A stretch of 64,000 bases of DNA from Asticcacaulis sp. AC466 (GCF_000495815.1 NZ_AWGE01000018.1:1-64000); one strand, 5' to 3'. Shown: positions 16,933 through 27,812, counted from the stretch's first letter. A program made the numbers and translations. The notes: a model not told the origin generated them from the letters alone.

Positions 16933-18363
16933 TTAGCTTATCAGGGCCGGCTTTTGCGCCAGCAGGGTGAGGATCAGTTCGCCATACAGGCTGTTGGCCC
17001 AGGCAAACCATGACCGGGTGAAGATTGCGGCGTCGTCCTTACCGACCGACTCGTTCATGAAGCCGCGTGGCACCGCCGCCGTTTTTAGCTCGGAAAGGCA
17101 GGCCTTGATCTCGGTGTCATTGGTACTGGTCAGCGCCTGCATCATCAGGGAGATCGGCCAGACGGTGTTCAGGCCGGAATGCGGGCTGCCGATACCCTGG
17201 AGCACCGAACCCTTATAGTAGTAGGGATTACGATCACTTAAGACCGCCGCGCGGGTGCGCAGGTACAGGGGATCATCCTTGGCGCAAAAACCAAGATAGG
17301 GCAGGCTCAGGAGGCTTGGCACATTGGCGTCATCCATAAAGAGCACATTGCCATAGCCATCGACCTCATAGGCCCAAATGTCGTTGCCCTGCGCATCCTT
17401 CATCTTGCCATGAGCGTGCATGGCCGCCTCTACTTCGGCAGCGAGCGCAAGACAGCCGGCTTTGACGTCCGCGCCAAGACCCGTCGCCTCGGATATCTCT
17501 GCCAATTGGCGCAACGACACCACAGCGAAGGCATTGCCGGGAATAAAGTACGGATAGGTGCACGCATCGTCCGAAGGCCTGAAACCCGAATGGATCATTC
17601 CTGTGAAACGGGTCGGCCAGCCATAGCCACGCGCCAGGGTCTCGGTCGGCTCGGAAGCGGTGCGATTAAACTTGTAGGGTCCGTCGCCATCCTTGCGTTG
17701 CTGTTCGCGGAAGGTTTTCAGGATTGTGCGCATGGCCGCGCGCCAGGTCTCATCGAACGGCGTCGTGTCCTTTGTCACCGTCAGATAGCTGTGCGACAGC
17801 CGGATTGGGTAACACAGGCTGTCTATTTCCCATTTCCGCTCGGCGACGCCCGGCTTCATATCGGTCTGGTCCGTCAGGGACCAGGACAGATCGGTCATCG
17901 CCTTCGGATCACGCATATAGGCGTTGGCGTATGGATCGATCAGGATACAACGGGCCTGACGCTGGATCAGGCCGTGAAACAGGGTTCGCAAGCTCTTGTC
18001 GTTCGCCGCCAAGGGCAGATATGGCGATACTTGCGCCGAGGAATCCCGCAACCACATCGCCTTGATATCACCGGTGATGATGAAGCTGTCAGGCTTGCCG
18101 TCGATCACACCGGTTTCGACCGTGGTATCGAGCGTATTAGGATAACAGTTGGCGAAGAGCCTGGCCAGTTCGTGATCCTTCAGGCGCTTAGTCGTTGTCT
18201 TGATCACCGCCTCGACAGCAGCGCTCTTGAATTTACGCATGCCCAAAGGCGGACGCACGCCGTCGGCGACGATCGGTGACATGGCCGGTATATCGGCCAT
18301 TGTCCGCGACGCCATCAGGGCCGCCAAGGCCGCGCCACCCCATATCAATTGCCTACGCTGCAT
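16933..18363 (-). CDS. GH125 exo-alpha-1,6-mannosidase
   Basis: A 476-residue enzyme, typical for GH125. The signal [20 protein letters not shown] is Tat-like. [15 protein letters not shown], then [19 protein letters not shown], is the family hallmark, with the Asp residues that bind the -1 mannose. Later motifs include [19 protein letters not shown] and [20 protein letters not shown]. Characterised members are inverting, specific for non-reducing alpha-1,6-mannose, and complement GH92 in trimming the core. The ATG at 18363 is preferred to the GTG one codon earlier. It is 9 bp downstream of GH35. Confidence 0.95.
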   Translation of the reverse strand: MQRRQLIWGGAALAALMASRTMADIPAMSPIVADGVRPPLGMRKFKSAAVEAVIKTTTKRLKDHELARLFANCYPNTLDTTVETGVIDGKPDSFIITGDIKAMWLRDSSAQVSPYLPLAANDKSLRTLFHGLIQRQARCILIDPYANAYMRDPKAMTDLSWSLTDQTDMKPGVAERKWEIDSLCYPIRLSHSYLTVTKDTTPFDETWRAAMRTILKTFREQQRKDGDGPYKFNRTASEPTETLARGYGWPTRFTGMIHSGFRPSDDACTYPYFIPGNAFAVVSLRQLAEISEATGLGADVKAGCLALAAEVEAAMHAHGKMKDAQGNDIWAYEVDGYGNVLFMDDANVPSLLSLPYLGFCAKDDPLYLRTRAAVLSDRNPYYYKGSVLQGIGSPHSGLNTVWPISLMMQALTSTNDTEIKACLSELKTAAVPRGFMNESVGKDDAAIFTRSWFAWANSLYGELILTLLAQKPALIS

Positions 18364-18372
18364 CACATACTC

Positions 18373-20235
18373 CTAAAGTTGGACGAGGCCCGGCCGGTCC
18401 CATATCTGGTTCTTGCCGCCGGCCAGTGATCGCTCAGCGCCTTCATGCAAATCAAGCACGATCACTTCGTTGACCCCGGCCTTAAGGTAAGGCGCGGGCA
18501 CGAAGACAGCATGTTGCGGGCCTACCGACCAGTGACGGCCAAGATTATGGCCATTGACCCAGACATAGCCCTTGCCCCAACCGCGCATATCCAGGAAGGT
18601 GTAGCCGACCTCTGTCAACTCGATCGTACCACGATAAAAGGCAGGACCATTGACGTAGGCCGTGCTGAATTTCAAAGCGCTCAGGTCATCGAGCGGTAAG
18701 CTGTAATGCGCCCAGCCAGCGAGCACGGTGTCGCCGATCTTCGCCGCACCGACCAAGCCCTTCTGGTCTTTCCCGATCTGGTCGCCGTAATTGATACGGC
18801 CCATAGTATCGACCAGAACCTCGACGATATCGCCCTTTTTGACGCTTACATCGACGCTCGTCTCATGGTAGCGGCGGTCCAGCGTGCCTGCGGGCACGCC
18901 GCCCACCGATACGAGCGCGTAGTCCCGCAACTCGCCGAAGCTGAGGGCGCCCTTTAGCGCAGTCGCCGCCTTGTGGCGGTAGACGACTATACCGTGCGGC
19001 TGGTTCAATTGTTCCAGCGTGCGGGGCTGGGATGCGCTTACAGGTTTGCCGAGAAGCTGGCTAAGGGGAGCCGCTTCGCTCAGGCGAAACCGTTTGATGT
19101 CGATGGCCTTTTCCGGTTCCGGCAAAGCGGTGAAACGCTCAGCTGGCAGGTACTTCTGGAACAAAGCCTTGGCCGCCTCATATTTCGGCGTCGGACGGCC
19201 GGCTTCATCGAGCATGGCATCGTAATCGTAGCTCGAAATATCCGGCTGATAGGTTTGGGTGGCCTTGTCGAAGTTGGCGCCCGCATCGAAGCCGAAAGAG
19301 GTGCCGCCATGCAGCATGTAGAAGCTGATCGAAATCTTGTTGTCGAGCATCCATTGCAGGCTGTCGATCAGCGGCGGGATCGGCATGGACGAATGCATCT
19401 CGCCAAAATGGTCGAACCAGCCGCCCCACAGCTCCGTGCACATGCGTGGACCGCCGGTCTTGAACTTGTCATAAGCAGCGAATTCGTTTTTCGCCTTATC
19501 GTGCGTGCCGAAATTGATGCCATTGAACAGCTCCGGCAGAGCGCCATTCTGAATGACGGCGGCGCCATCGACCGTATAGAGCATCCCCTGGAAACCGGCG
19601 GCGCGCACCTGATCCTTTACCGCACGCATATAGACCAGGTCGTTGCCGTAAGAGCCATATTCGTTTTCGACCTGGGTCATCAGAATAGGGCCGCCCTTGT
19701 CGATTTCAAGATGCGCAACCTCCTGACCGATGCGCTTCAGCCATTCACCCGATGGCTGCATGTAGCGCGGATCGAGCGAGCGCGGCCTGATATCCGGATC
19801 GTTCAGGACCCAGCCAGGATAGCCGCCGCTGTCCCACTCCCCGCAACTATAGGGCCCCGGCCGCAGAAGCACCCACAGGCCTTCTTCCTGAGCCGTCTTG
19901 ATCCAGGCCGCCAGGTCGAGATTGCCGGAGAAGTCGTATTCGCCCTTGCGGCGCTCATGGGCATTCCAGAAGATATAGGTGCAGAGCGTATTGAGGCCCA
20001 GCGCTTTCAGCTTCTTCAGGCGATCGCGCCACAGCTCGCGCGGGATGCGGGGATAGTGCATCTCACCGGCCATTAAGTGGATCGGCTTGCCATCGAGCAC
20101 AAAGTCATTACCGACGATACCAAAGCGGGCATTGGCGGCTAGGGCCGCACCGGTGGGTATCAAACCCCCAATGGCCGCAGTGGCGCTCATGGCCGCCAGA
20201 AAATCTCTGCGTGTCGTGTTTGAGCGTGTCGTCAT
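18373..20235 (-). CDS. GH35 beta-galactosidase
   Basis: A 620-residue enzyme. The signal contains NTTRRDFLAAMSATAAIGG (Tat). The barrel has HLMAGEMHYPRIPRELW, LRPGPYSCGEWDSGGYP, then LMTQVENEYGSYG, whose ENEYG holds the acid/base Glu, and CTELWGGWFDHFG, which holds the nucleophile Glu. Jelly-roll domains follow, ending in RGWGKGYVWVNGHNLGRHW, as usual for GH35. In plant complex N-glycans the antennae carry beta-1,3-galactose in Lewis-a, a good target for a GH35 exo-beta-galactosidase. That specificity is inferred from the neighbours. It is cotranscribed with GH3 (12-bp gap). Confidence 0.93.
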   Translation of the reverse strand: MTTRSNTTRRDFLAAMSATAAIGGLIPTGAALAANARFGIVGNDFVLDGKPIHLMAGEMHYPRIPRELWRDRLKKLKALGLNTLCTYIFWNAHERRKGEYDFSGNLDLAAWIKTAQEEGLWVLLRPGPYSCGEWDSGGYPGWVLNDPDIRPRSLDPRYMQPSGEWLKRIGQEVAHLEIDKGGPILMTQVENEYGSYGNDLVYMRAVKDQVRAAGFQGMLYTVDGAAVIQNGALPELFNGINFGTHDKAKNEFAAYDKFKTGGPRMCTELWGGWFDHFGEMHSSMPIPPLIDSLQWMLDNKISISFYMLHGGTSFGFDAGANFDKATQTYQPDISSYDYDAMLDEAGRPTPKYEAAKALFQKYLPAERFTALPEPEKAIDIKRFRLSEAAPLSQLLGKPVSASQPRTLEQLNQPHGIVVYRHKAATALKGALSFGELRDYALVSVGGVPAGTLDRRYHETSVDVSVKKGDIVEVLVDTMGRINYGDQIGKDQKGLVGAAKIGDTVLAGWAHYSLPLDDLSALKFSTAYVNGPAFYRGTIELTEVGYTFLDMRGWGKGYVWVNGHNLGRHWSVGPQHAVFVPAPYLKAGVNEVIVLDLHEGAERSLAGGKNQIWDRPGLVQL

Positions 20236-20247
20236 AGATGTAACTCT

Positions 20248-22842
20248 CTACTTCGGTAAGGATTGATGACCGGTGAGGGTCAGTGTCAGTTGGGAATCGG
20301 TCGGCTTCGGCTGGCCGCCGCCGACGAACAGGCGATAGTCACCGGCCGCCTGGGCCCGATTGCCGCGGCGATCGACCATACTCAGATCGCGCGGGGTCAG
20401 GTCGAACGTTACCTGCCGGCTTTCACCTGGCTTCAGATGAACCCGTGTAAAGCCAACCAGACTGTGTTGCAGGCCTTCGTCATTGGCCGGTGGCGTCAGA
20501 TAGACCTGGGCCACCTCGTCGCCTTCCACCTGGCCGGTATTGGTGACGACGGCGGTGAGCGTGACACCTTGCCCCGCTGCGACCGACGCATTCGACAGGC
20601 GTACATCGCTGTAGCCGAAGGTGGTGTAGCTCAGGCCATAGCCGAAGCCATAAAGCGCTTCGCCCTTGAAATAGCGATAGGTACGACCCTCCATGCGATA
20701 GTCGATAAAGGGCGGCAGGTCCTGAACCGATTTGTAAAACGTCACCGGCAGGCGGCCTGACGGATTATTTTGGCCAAGCAGGGTTTGGGCAATGGCTGTG
20801 CCGCCGGCTTCGCCCGGATACCAGCCTTGCAGCAAGGCGTCGGCGTTATCCTTTGCCCAGTTGAGCGCCACGGCTCCGCCGGATAGATTGACGACGATCA
20901 GCGGCTTGCCCGTGGCTTTTAGCGCTTTCAGGAGCGCCGCCTGGCGCGCTGGAAGGGCCAGATCGGTACGGTCGCCGCGATCGAAGCCCGGGACCAGAAT
21001 CGACAATTCTTCGCCTTCGATATCCGGCGACAGGCCGACAAAGGCCACAACGGCATCGGCGTTTTGCGCCGCCTTCACCGCCTCAGCCACCTGCGCTTCA
21101 GGCGGGGCCTGCCATTGCAAGCGTACACCCCAGTCCTGACCCGTATGTTTGAACTCCAGTCTCACCTTACGCGGCTTTGTATCTTCGAAACGCAAGTCGG
21201 CGCTTAAGGACTTACCGTCCCCCTTATCGCTGATCACCGGCTTGTCATCGATAAACAGGGTCACCGCATCGTGCTGATTATCGCATTCCCAGCAGCGTTC
21301 CGTGTAGATTTTGAGCTGATAATCACCTGTGGCGGGCGGCGTCAGATATCCACTCCAACGCACGCCATAGGCTTTGTTCTCGAACCCCTTCACTGGCGCG
21401 ACGTTGTACAGGTCGAGATTGACTGTCGTATCGATCCGCGTCAGCACGGGCTGGCCGACAAAGTCGGGATTGTCGAAGTACTCGCCGGTCAGGCCGGATT
21501 TTTGGCCTGAGCCTGTACCGGTAGACAGCGCCGTCTCCGGAATCGGAATGGCCACGCCGTCAGCGATATTGGCGCCCTGCGCATACATAACGCGATCAGC
21601 ACCCAGCTCGGTGCGCAGGCCTTGCAAAGGGGTCACCGGGGCTACGGCAGTGCCGTGATAATTGGCCTGAAGGATCTCCAGCGTATCGGCATTGGGACCG
21701 ACTACAGCGATCTTCGCACTGGCTTTCAGAGGCAAGACACCGTCATTTTTCAGCAGTACGATGGATTCACGCGCCGCTTTCAGCGCCAGGTCGGCGGCTG
21801 CGGGTGTGTGAAGCTGATCTGCGCCAATACCACTATAGGGGCTGGCCATGCCATCCAGTCCGAGTTTGGTACGCGCATCCCATAACCGCGCCACGGTTGT
21901 GTCGAGTTGAGCTTGCGTGACCAGCTTCTTCTCGACGGCGGTTTTCAGGTGCTTGTAATAGGTGCCACAGTTGAGATCCGTGCCGGCTTTGAGCGCTTCG
22001 GCGGCATTTTCTTCCGGCGTATCGCGGTAAAAGTGGAAGGCATACATATCCTCGACCGCATCGCAGTCGGTCACGACATAGCCCGTAAAATGCCAGTCCT
22101 TGCGCAGACGTACGGTGAGCAGATCGCTCGAGGCACAGGCCGGAACGCCGTGCAGCGAATTGTAGGCGCACATCACCGATTGCGCCTTGCCTTCCGTCAC
22201 AACCTGCCGGAAAGCCGGCAGATAGGTGGCCTCGCGATCATACGGCGAAGAATCAACGTCGAAGCCATGGCGGCCAGCTTCGGGTCCGGAATGGACGGCA
22301 AAGTGCTTGACCGACGCGATGGTTTTGGGGTGCAGAGGATCTGGGCCTTGCAGGCCCTGGACGAAGGCGGCACCAAGCGCACCGGTCAGGTGCGGATCTT
22401 CGCCATAGGTTTCCTGTCCCCGCCCCCAGCGCGGGTCGCGGAAGATATTGATATTGGGCGACCAGATGGTCAGACCGAGATAGCGGCCGTGATCCTTGTC
22501 GGCGCCCACGGTATTAAACTTGGCGCGGGCTTCGGTAGAAACCACATCGCCGACGCGGTGCAGCAGATCGACGTCCCAGGTCGCCGCCAGCCCGATGGCC
22601 TGCGGGAATACGGTCGCCTCGCCGGCGCGGGCCACGCCATGCAACCCCTCGTTCCACCAGTTATAGGCCGTAACACCCAGGCGTGGAATGGCGGGCGCGG
22701 CAGCCTGGGTCTGGCTGACCTTTTCGTCTAGGGTCATTTGGGCGACCACGGGCGGTAAGCCAGCCTTGGCCGCCGGTTTCGCCGCGACGACAGCGGGGAT
22801 ACCCGCCGCCGTCAGCATAAGAGCTATGGAGAGCGAACGCAC
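20248..22842 (-). CDS. GH3 beta-xylosidase/beta-glucosidase with PA14 domain
   Basis: An 864-residue Sec-exported enzyme (MRSLSIALMLTAAGIPAVVA). The order is GH3 N-terminal barrel (YNWWNEGLHGVARAGEATVF, and GYVVTDCDAVEDMY with the nucleophile Asp), then the (alpha/beta)6 domain, a PA14 insert (about 440-580, GLTGEYFDNPDF to GVRLQW) and a C-terminal fibronectin-like domain. The NWWNEGLHGVAR and DCDAV motifs are those of the xylosidase branch. Removal of the core beta-1,2-xylose of plant N-glycans would be the natural role here (inference). The start is GTG and overlaps the last base of the GH2 stop (TAGTG), implying coupled translation. Confidence 0.92.
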   Translation of the reverse strand: MRSLSIALMLTAAGIPAVVAAKPAAKAGLPPVVAQMTLDEKVSQTQAAAPAIPRLGVTAYNWWNEGLHGVARAGEATVFPQAIGLAATWDVDLLHRVGDVVSTEARAKFNTVGADKDHGRYLGLTIWSPNINIFRDPRWGRGQETYGEDPHLTGALGAAFVQGLQGPDPLHPKTIASVKHFAVHSGPEAGRHGFDVDSSPYDREATYLPAFRQVVTEGKAQSVMCAYNSLHGVPACASSDLLTVRLRKDWHFTGYVVTDCDAVEDMYAFHFYRDTPEENAAEALKAGTDLNCGTYYKHLKTAVEKKLVTQAQLDTTVARLWDARTKLGLDGMASPYSGIGADQLHTPAAADLALKAARESIVLLKNDGVLPLKASAKIAVVGPNADTLEILQANYHGTAVAPVTPLQGLRTELGADRVMYAQGANIADGVAIPIPETALSTGTGSGQKSGLTGEYFDNPDFVGQPVLTRIDTTVNLDLYNVAPVKGFENKAYGVRWSGYLTPPATGDYQLKIYTERCWECDNQHDAVTLFIDDKPVISDKGDGKSLSADLRFEDTKPRKVRLEFKHTGQDWGVRLQWQAPPEAQVAEAVKAAQNADAVVAFVGLSPDIEGEELSILVPGFDRGDRTDLALPARQAALLKALKATGKPLIVVNLSGGAVALNWAKDNADALLQGWYPGEAGGTAIAQTLLGQNNPSGRLPVTFYKSVQDLPPFIDYRMEGRTYRYFKGEALYGFGYGLSYTTFGYSDVRLSNASVAAGQGVTLTAVVTNTGQVEGDEVAQVYLTPPANDEGLQHSLVGFTRVHLKPGESRQVTFDLTPRDLSMVDRRGNRAQAAGDYRLFVGGGQPKPTDSQLTLTLTGHQSLPK

Positions 22843-25478
22843 TAGTTCGCCACCGGGCCAGCGGAGCCATAGTAGGAACGCACTTTCAGCGTCTTCTTCA
22901 AGGTCGCCAGGGATGTATCCGTCTTAACGTGAACCGTCACCGTCTCGCCGCCGGTCATATCGAAGCTGTTGTCGGACAGGTCCGCCTTAAGCGCACCGAT
23001 ATCGAGCCAGACGCCACGGGCAGCCGCCAGGGATGTCACGGAGATATCGAATCCGCCGCGGGCTGGCCGTATGATGGTCTTCAGTTTCGGATCGCGCCAG
23101 TCGAGCGCCTTGGTCGCGCCGGTATAGCCGAACACCTTCGCCACCACCTTGCCGCCATCAAGAAGTTCAAAGACGGCCTGGGTCGTCTGCGAATTGCCGC
23201 CAGCCAAAAGCTCTGCGTCGGTATAGGTGGCGACAAGCGGGCTGGAGAGCGGCTCAACCGTGGTCGAACCGGTCTTTTCGCTCAGTATCCTGCCGGAAAA
23301 ATCAAGCGTACGCAGCCGCCAGGTCAGAGTCTCTTTCGTCGTCAGGTCAGACAGGATACGGGCCTGCGTCACCCCGTCCTTGCGCAGCAGGCTTACCGTA
23401 AGCGGTGCGTAGAAGCGTTTGGCGCGGAATTGTAACGCTTTCCAGCGACCGTAATAGTCGACGCTCGCCCAGGAGGCGCCCGGCCAGACGTCGTTAAGTT
23501 GCCAGTACATGGACCCCATGGTTTGCGGGCGGCTGGCGCGATGATGGGACGCGGCCAGTTCAATACCATCGGCCTGCATCAACTGACTGAGATAGACAAA
23601 GTCGCTGAAGGTTTTCGGTTCGCCGTAATTGTTGCGAATATAGAGCAGAAGACGCTTGTTGCCATTACCCTTGTCATACTTCTGGTGGGCGCGCATGACC
23701 GGGGCTTCCGGTTCCATATCCTTTTCCGACGCGAAGGCCTTGATTGTGGCCATGACCGGGAAGGACTGAAGGCCATATTCGCTCATGAAGCGCGGCGTGA
23801 CATTAAGATATTCTTCGACCGGCTTGCCGCCCCAGACCTTCCAGTAGTGACGGTCGCCGTCCGTGTCCTGATCGGCGGGGCCATCATAGTCGGTAGACGG
23901 CGATGACGCCCAGTAAGGTGTGCCGGGTGCATTTTGATCGACCGCGCCGCGCAGGACCTGATCGAACATGCGCACCATGCCGGTGACGATACGGTCCCGC
24001 TCTTCCGGCGAGACGCTCTTTTTCAGTTCCTCCGTGCCGCCGCCCCAGTTTTCCCAATCGGTCTGGACCTCGTTATTGCCCGCCCAGATGACCACGGACG
24101 GATGGTTGCGCAGGCGCTTGACCTGCTCGATGGCTTCAATCCGGGTGTTTTCGCGGAAATCACGGTCGTAGGGGATAATGGCGCCGCCGAACATGAAGTC
24201 CTGCCATATCATTAGCCCCAGTTCGTCAGCCTTGTCATAGACGTGGTCGTCCTGGTATGTGCCGCCGCCCCAGATGCGCAGGATGTTCATATTGGCGTCG
24301 ACCGCCGATTGCAGCATGCGGTCCTGTTCCGCCGCCGTGACGCGCGTCGGGATCACGTCGAACGGAATCAGGTTGGCGCCCTTGGCGAAGATCGGCACAC
24401 CATTGATGACAATCTCGAAGCTTTTGCCCCACTGGTCTTTTTCGCGGCGGATTTCCGTGGTGCGCAGACCGATCTTTCGCGTCATTTCCCCAATCACGTC
24501 AGACCCTTGCGTGACGGTTGCCTTGACCGTGTAGAGATTGGCCTTGCCATAGCCCGCTGGCCACCAGCGCTGAGGGGTTTTGATCTGCACCGGCACGCTG
24601 ACCGGATTGAGCCCTGCGAACAGCGCCACGTCTTGCGTTACGGTTTGGCTCGTACCGTCCGGCCCGGTAATATCCGCGCGGACAGTCACGGTCTGCGCCT
24701 TGTCGGACTGAATATCGAATGAAGCGTTGAGCGCGGCCACCTGATCGTCGAGATGGACCTGGGCGACGTGAAAATCCGCCAGACGGGCATCATCCCAGGC
24801 CTCCAGCTTGACCGGCTTCCAAATGCCGAGCGCCACGACGCGCGGGCCCCAGTCCCAGCCGTACTGATAACCGGCCTTGCGGACATAGGTCGAGGAATTG
24901 CGACCGAGCGGTTCATCGCCCCACAGGGAATCGTAGGCGCCGGGCATCACATAAGGCATGTCCGCCACCAGCGGCTTCATCTTTTTAATGGGCGACTCCA
25001 GATCGACCGTGATGATATTGCTGCCGGCTTTAAGAACGCCCTTTACCGGCACGCGCCAGGTGCGGAACATGTTGTCCGACGACAACAGGTTTTGACCATT
25101 TACAGACACCTTTGCGAATGTATCGAGCCCCTCGAAAATGAGATCGATATGATCCCGCAGGAGCATCTCTGGCAAAACGGTGATTTCTGTCTGATATTGC
25201 CAGTCGGATAGACCCACCCATTGCACCTTGCCTTCATTGTCGGAGACATAGGGGTCGGGCAGTTTCTTAAGCGCCATGAGATCGCTTTGCGCAGTGCCAG
25301 GCACCGTCGCCTTGAGCCAAGCCGCCATGTCCGGGTGCGTCTTGAGGGCCTCATCCCCCGGAGCCAGACGGAACGTCCAGCCACTATCGAGCGCCTGAAT
25401 CTGAGGGGGAGCGGAAAACGCACTCGTTGCGAAGCACAGGGCTGACAGGCAAAGGCCCTGGGTTATAGATTTTAGCAT
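22842..25478 (-). CDS. GH2 beta-mannosidase
   Basis: An 878-residue enzyme with a Sec signal (MLKSITQGLCLSALCFATSAFSA). It has the order of beta-mannosidases: a sugar-binding jelly roll (WTFRLAPGDEALKTHPDMAAW, VPGTAQSDLMALKKLPDPY), an Ig-like domain, then a barrel with FAKGANLIPFDVIPTR, ILRIWGGGTYQDD, VIWAGNNEVQTDWENWGG (acid/base Glu) and RFMSEYGLQSFP (nucleophile Glu). A further Ig-like domain closes it. It would hydrolyse the single beta-1,4-mannose linked to chitobiose in the N-glycan core after alpha-mannosidases have acted. It is 9 bp downstream of GH20. Confidence 0.93.
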   Translation of the reverse strand: MLKSITQGLCLSALCFATSAFSAPPQIQALDSGWTFRLAPGDEALKTHPDMAAWLKATVPGTAQSDLMALKKLPDPYVSDNEGKVQWVGLSDWQYQTEITVLPEMLLRDHIDLIFEGLDTFAKVSVNGQNLLSSDNMFRTWRVPVKGVLKAGSNIITVDLESPIKKMKPLVADMPYVMPGAYDSLWGDEPLGRNSSTYVRKAGYQYGWDWGPRVVALGIWKPVKLEAWDDARLADFHVAQVHLDDQVAALNASFDIQSDKAQTVTVRADITGPDGTSQTVTQDVALFAGLNPVSVPVQIKTPQRWWPAGYGKANLYTVKATVTQGSDVIGEMTRKIGLRTTEIRREKDQWGKSFEIVINGVPIFAKGANLIPFDVIPTRVTAAEQDRMLQSAVDANMNILRIWGGGTYQDDHVYDKADELGLMIWQDFMFGGAIIPYDRDFRENTRIEAIEQVKRLRNHPSVVIWAGNNEVQTDWENWGGGTEELKKSVSPEERDRIVTGMVRMFDQVLRGAVDQNAPGTPYWASSPSTDYDGPADQDTDGDRHYWKVWGGKPVEEYLNVTPRFMSEYGLQSFPVMATIKAFASEKDMEPEAPVMRAHQKYDKGNGNKRLLLYIRNNYGEPKTFSDFVYLSQLMQADGIELAASHHRASRPQTMGSMYWQLNDVWPGASWASVDYYGRWKALQFRAKRFYAPLTVSLLRKDGVTQARILSDLTTKETLTWRLRTLDFSGRILSEKTGSTTVEPLSSPLVATYTDAELLAGGNSQTTQAVFELLDGGKVVAKVFGYTGATKALDWRDPKLKTIIRPARGGFDISVTSLAAARGVWLDIGALKADLSDNSFDMTGGETVTVHVKTDTSLATLKKTLKVRSYYGSAGPVAN

Positions 25479-25487
25479 GGCAGTTTC

Positions 25488-27812
25488 CTACTTCTGGTTC
25501 AGCCGGACTGTGTCGATGGCGTAGTACGGCCCATCAAGCGGTGCGGTGAAAATCAGGCACAAGGCGTGGTCGCCCGTTACCGACGGCAATGTGGCATTCA
25601 AAGTCGTGACATTCGGCGTCGTAGCTGGATTAGTCAGCGGAATGCGCGCTTCCTCTGCTCCCGCACAGGTGTCGCGATAGACGACCAGTTCACCAAACGG
25701 CGTATTACGTGGATGTGTGAGCACCTTGCTGGCTTCATTGGCCAGACCGTAGTTGCGCGCCAGGCGGGCAATATCAATCGTAACGCTTGTAACGCCATCT
25801 CGGCGCACCTCTGGATACATCCAACAGCTATCAAAGATATCGATATTATAGACTGGGGCCTTTGCCGGTGAATCCGGGGTCAAAGGCGTGCGCAAACCCA
25901 ACGCGCCCTTGCCACAGGCGGTCAGTTCCTGGCTTGTGCGTGTGAGCAGGCTAGCGGCTGTAAAATCGTAGCGGTCTGGCCCGGCCAGTTTCAGGTCGTC
26001 CTTTGTAAAGGCCGTCGCAATAACCGTTTGCCCCAAGGTCACATCGATCGGTTTGTTATAGACCTTCGAACTTGCTGTCGGCTCCGATCCGTCCAGGGTG
26101 TAGCGAATCACGCCGGAAGCCACCTGATTGCTCAGGGCCAGTTTTGCCTTGCCTGAGGCAAGTGCTACGTTGCGGCCATCGACCGTAGTGAAGTCAACGG
26201 CGAAGGCGGCGTCCGAAGCACCTATGTTTTGCTGGCGATAACGCACCATTTGGACAGGCAGACGTGTCAGAAAGCTTTTCCAGTTGCGTGTCGATTTCGG
26301 TGACCACAAGGTTTCAGCCAGGGCGTCCGTCCGCGGGAAGGCCGCATGCTGGACATACCAGCCCGACATCAGATATTCGCTCCAAAGATTGGCCTGAGCC
26401 CCCATCACGTGCTTACCTTGGTCCGCTGTCAGCACCGCCGGCATGGCGTCAAACTTGTAGACGTCTTCCAACGGCACAACCCAGCCACGGGCGGCGGGTT
26501 CATCGTTGCGCCGGCTTTGCTGATTGTCGAAATAGAGCGGATTTGTCGGAGACAGGACCACGTCATGACCGGCCTGCGCCGCTTTTATCGCGCCATCGGT
26601 ACCACGCCAAGACATGATGGCGGCCGTCTGGGGAATGCCGCCTTCGAGGATTTCATCCCAGCCGATCAGTCGGCGTCCCTTACTATTGAGATAGGCGCCC
26701 AACTGGTCAATGAACCATGTCTGCAATTCATGTTCGTCCTTAAGGCCCAACGCCTTGATCTGAGCCTGAATAGCCGGAGATTTTTCCCACTGGTTCTTGA
26801 CCGCTTCATCGCCGCCGACATGGATATAGGTCGACGGGAAGATCGCCATGATCTCGTCCAACACATTTCGAATGAACGCCAGACTGGTCTCATCGGTATT
26901 GAACAGATAGGGGTTAACCCCCCAGTCGGTCGAAACGGTAGGCTGGTCGCCTCCGTTTCTCAAATCGCGGATTCCGATTTCGGGATAAGAGGCGACTGCC
27001 GCCTGTGCATGCCCGGGCATATCGATTTCTGGCACAATGGTGATGTGACGGGCGGCGGCGTAGGCGACAAGGTCGCGGATATCGTCCTGGGTATAAAAGC
27101 CGCCGTAGGGCTCGGTCGGGACGCCTGGACCTCCGTTGGACGGGGGCGTCCGCCAGGCGCCAATGCGTGTGAGATTTGGGTAACGTTTGATTTCAACGCG
27201 CCAGCCCTGATCGTCACTCAAGTGCAGATGCAGGCTGTTTAGCTTATGCTGCGCCATCTGGTCGATCATGGTCTTGACGTCGACCACTGGCAGAAAGTGA
27301 CGGGCACTGTCGATCATCAGGCCGCGCCAGGCATATTGCGGATAATCCTTGATCGACAGGCCTTCCAGAGTAACCGGTTGACCGAAATGATCATCGGGAC
27401 TCAGAAGTTGGCCCAATGTCACTGCACCGTAGAATAGACCTGCCTCGGCGCGGGATTGAATAACGACTCCCTTGGCTGTGACCGTAAGGCTGTAGCCTTC
27501 GGCCGCTTCGACCGGCGCCGTCGCATCGAGATCGAGCGTAATCGTCGAGGTGCCGCAGGCTCCGCTCGCCAAATCGATACCGCGCAGGGCCTTTACCAGG
27601 CCTTTCAGGTAATCCGCCGTGCCTTGCGAGGACGGGTTGGTGACGCAAACCACAGTCTGATTGCCTACTTGAAAATGCCCCCTCGCCATCTTCATTTCAG
27701 CCGGCAGAGGTATCAGGCCGGACGGCGCTGCCATTGCATTGGACGCCACACACAGGGCGGCGATCGCGCCAAAAGTTGTAATCAGGCTTTTGGTGGTTCG
27801 CGACGTCTTCAT
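25488..27812 (-). CDS. GH20 beta-N-acetylhexosaminidase
   Basis: A 774-residue Sec-exported enzyme (MKTSRTTKSLITTFGAIAAL, cleavage after AMA). A GH20b domain (about 30-150) precedes the barrel, which has WRGLMIDSARHFLPVVDVK, LHLHLSDDQGWRVEIKRYP, PEIDMPGHAQAAVASYPE and YIHVGGDEAVKNQW, whose Asp-Glu pair is catalytic in the substrate-assisted mechanism. After the barrel come a chitobiase C-terminal domain (IRYTLDGSEPTASSKVY) and a beta-rich module. It would remove antennal GlcNAc and split the chitobiose core. The gap to the upstream GH29 stop is 83 bp, wider than elsewhere in the operon. Confidence 0.95.
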   Translation of the reverse strand: MKTSRTTKSLITTFGAIAALCVASNAMAAPSGLIPLPAEMKMARGHFQVGNQTVVCVTNPSSQGTADYLKGLVKALRGIDLASGACGTSTITLDLDATAPVEAAEGYSLTVTAKGVVIQSRAEAGLFYGAVTLGQLLSPDDHFGQPVTLEGLSIKDYPQYAWRGLMIDSARHFLPVVDVKTMIDQMAQHKLNSLHLHLSDDQGWRVEIKRYPNLTRIGAWRTPPSNGGPGVPTEPYGGFYTQDDIRDLVAYAAARHITIVPEIDMPGHAQAAVASYPEIGIRDLRNGGDQPTVSTDWGVNPYLFNTDETSLAFIRNVLDEIMAIFPSTYIHVGGDEAVKNQWEKSPAIQAQIKALGLKDEHELQTWFIDQLGAYLNSKGRRLIGWDEILEGGIPQTAAIMSWRGTDGAIKAAQAGHDVVLSPTNPLYFDNQQSRRNDEPAARGWVVPLEDVYKFDAMPAVLTADQGKHVMGAQANLWSEYLMSGWYVQHAAFPRTDALAETLWSPKSTRNWKSFLTRLPVQMVRYRQQNIGASDAAFAVDFTTVDGRNVALASGKAKLALSNQVASGVIRYTLDGSEPTASSKVYNKPIDVTLGQTVIATAFTKDDLKLAGPDRYDFTAASLLTRTSQELTACGKGALGLRTPLTPDSPAKAPVYNIDIFDSCWMYPEVRRDGVTSVTIDIARLARNYGLANEASKVLTHPRNTPFGELVVYRDTCAGAEEARIPLTNPATTPNVTTLNATLPSVTGDHALCLIFTAPLDGPYYAIDTVRLNQK

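Noticed and set aside
18973-20076. A 367-codon open frame on the plus strand opposite the GH35 gene
   Set aside because: It is fully antisense to a clearly conserved beta-galactosidase, has no recognisable domain, and arises from the codon bias of the real gene.
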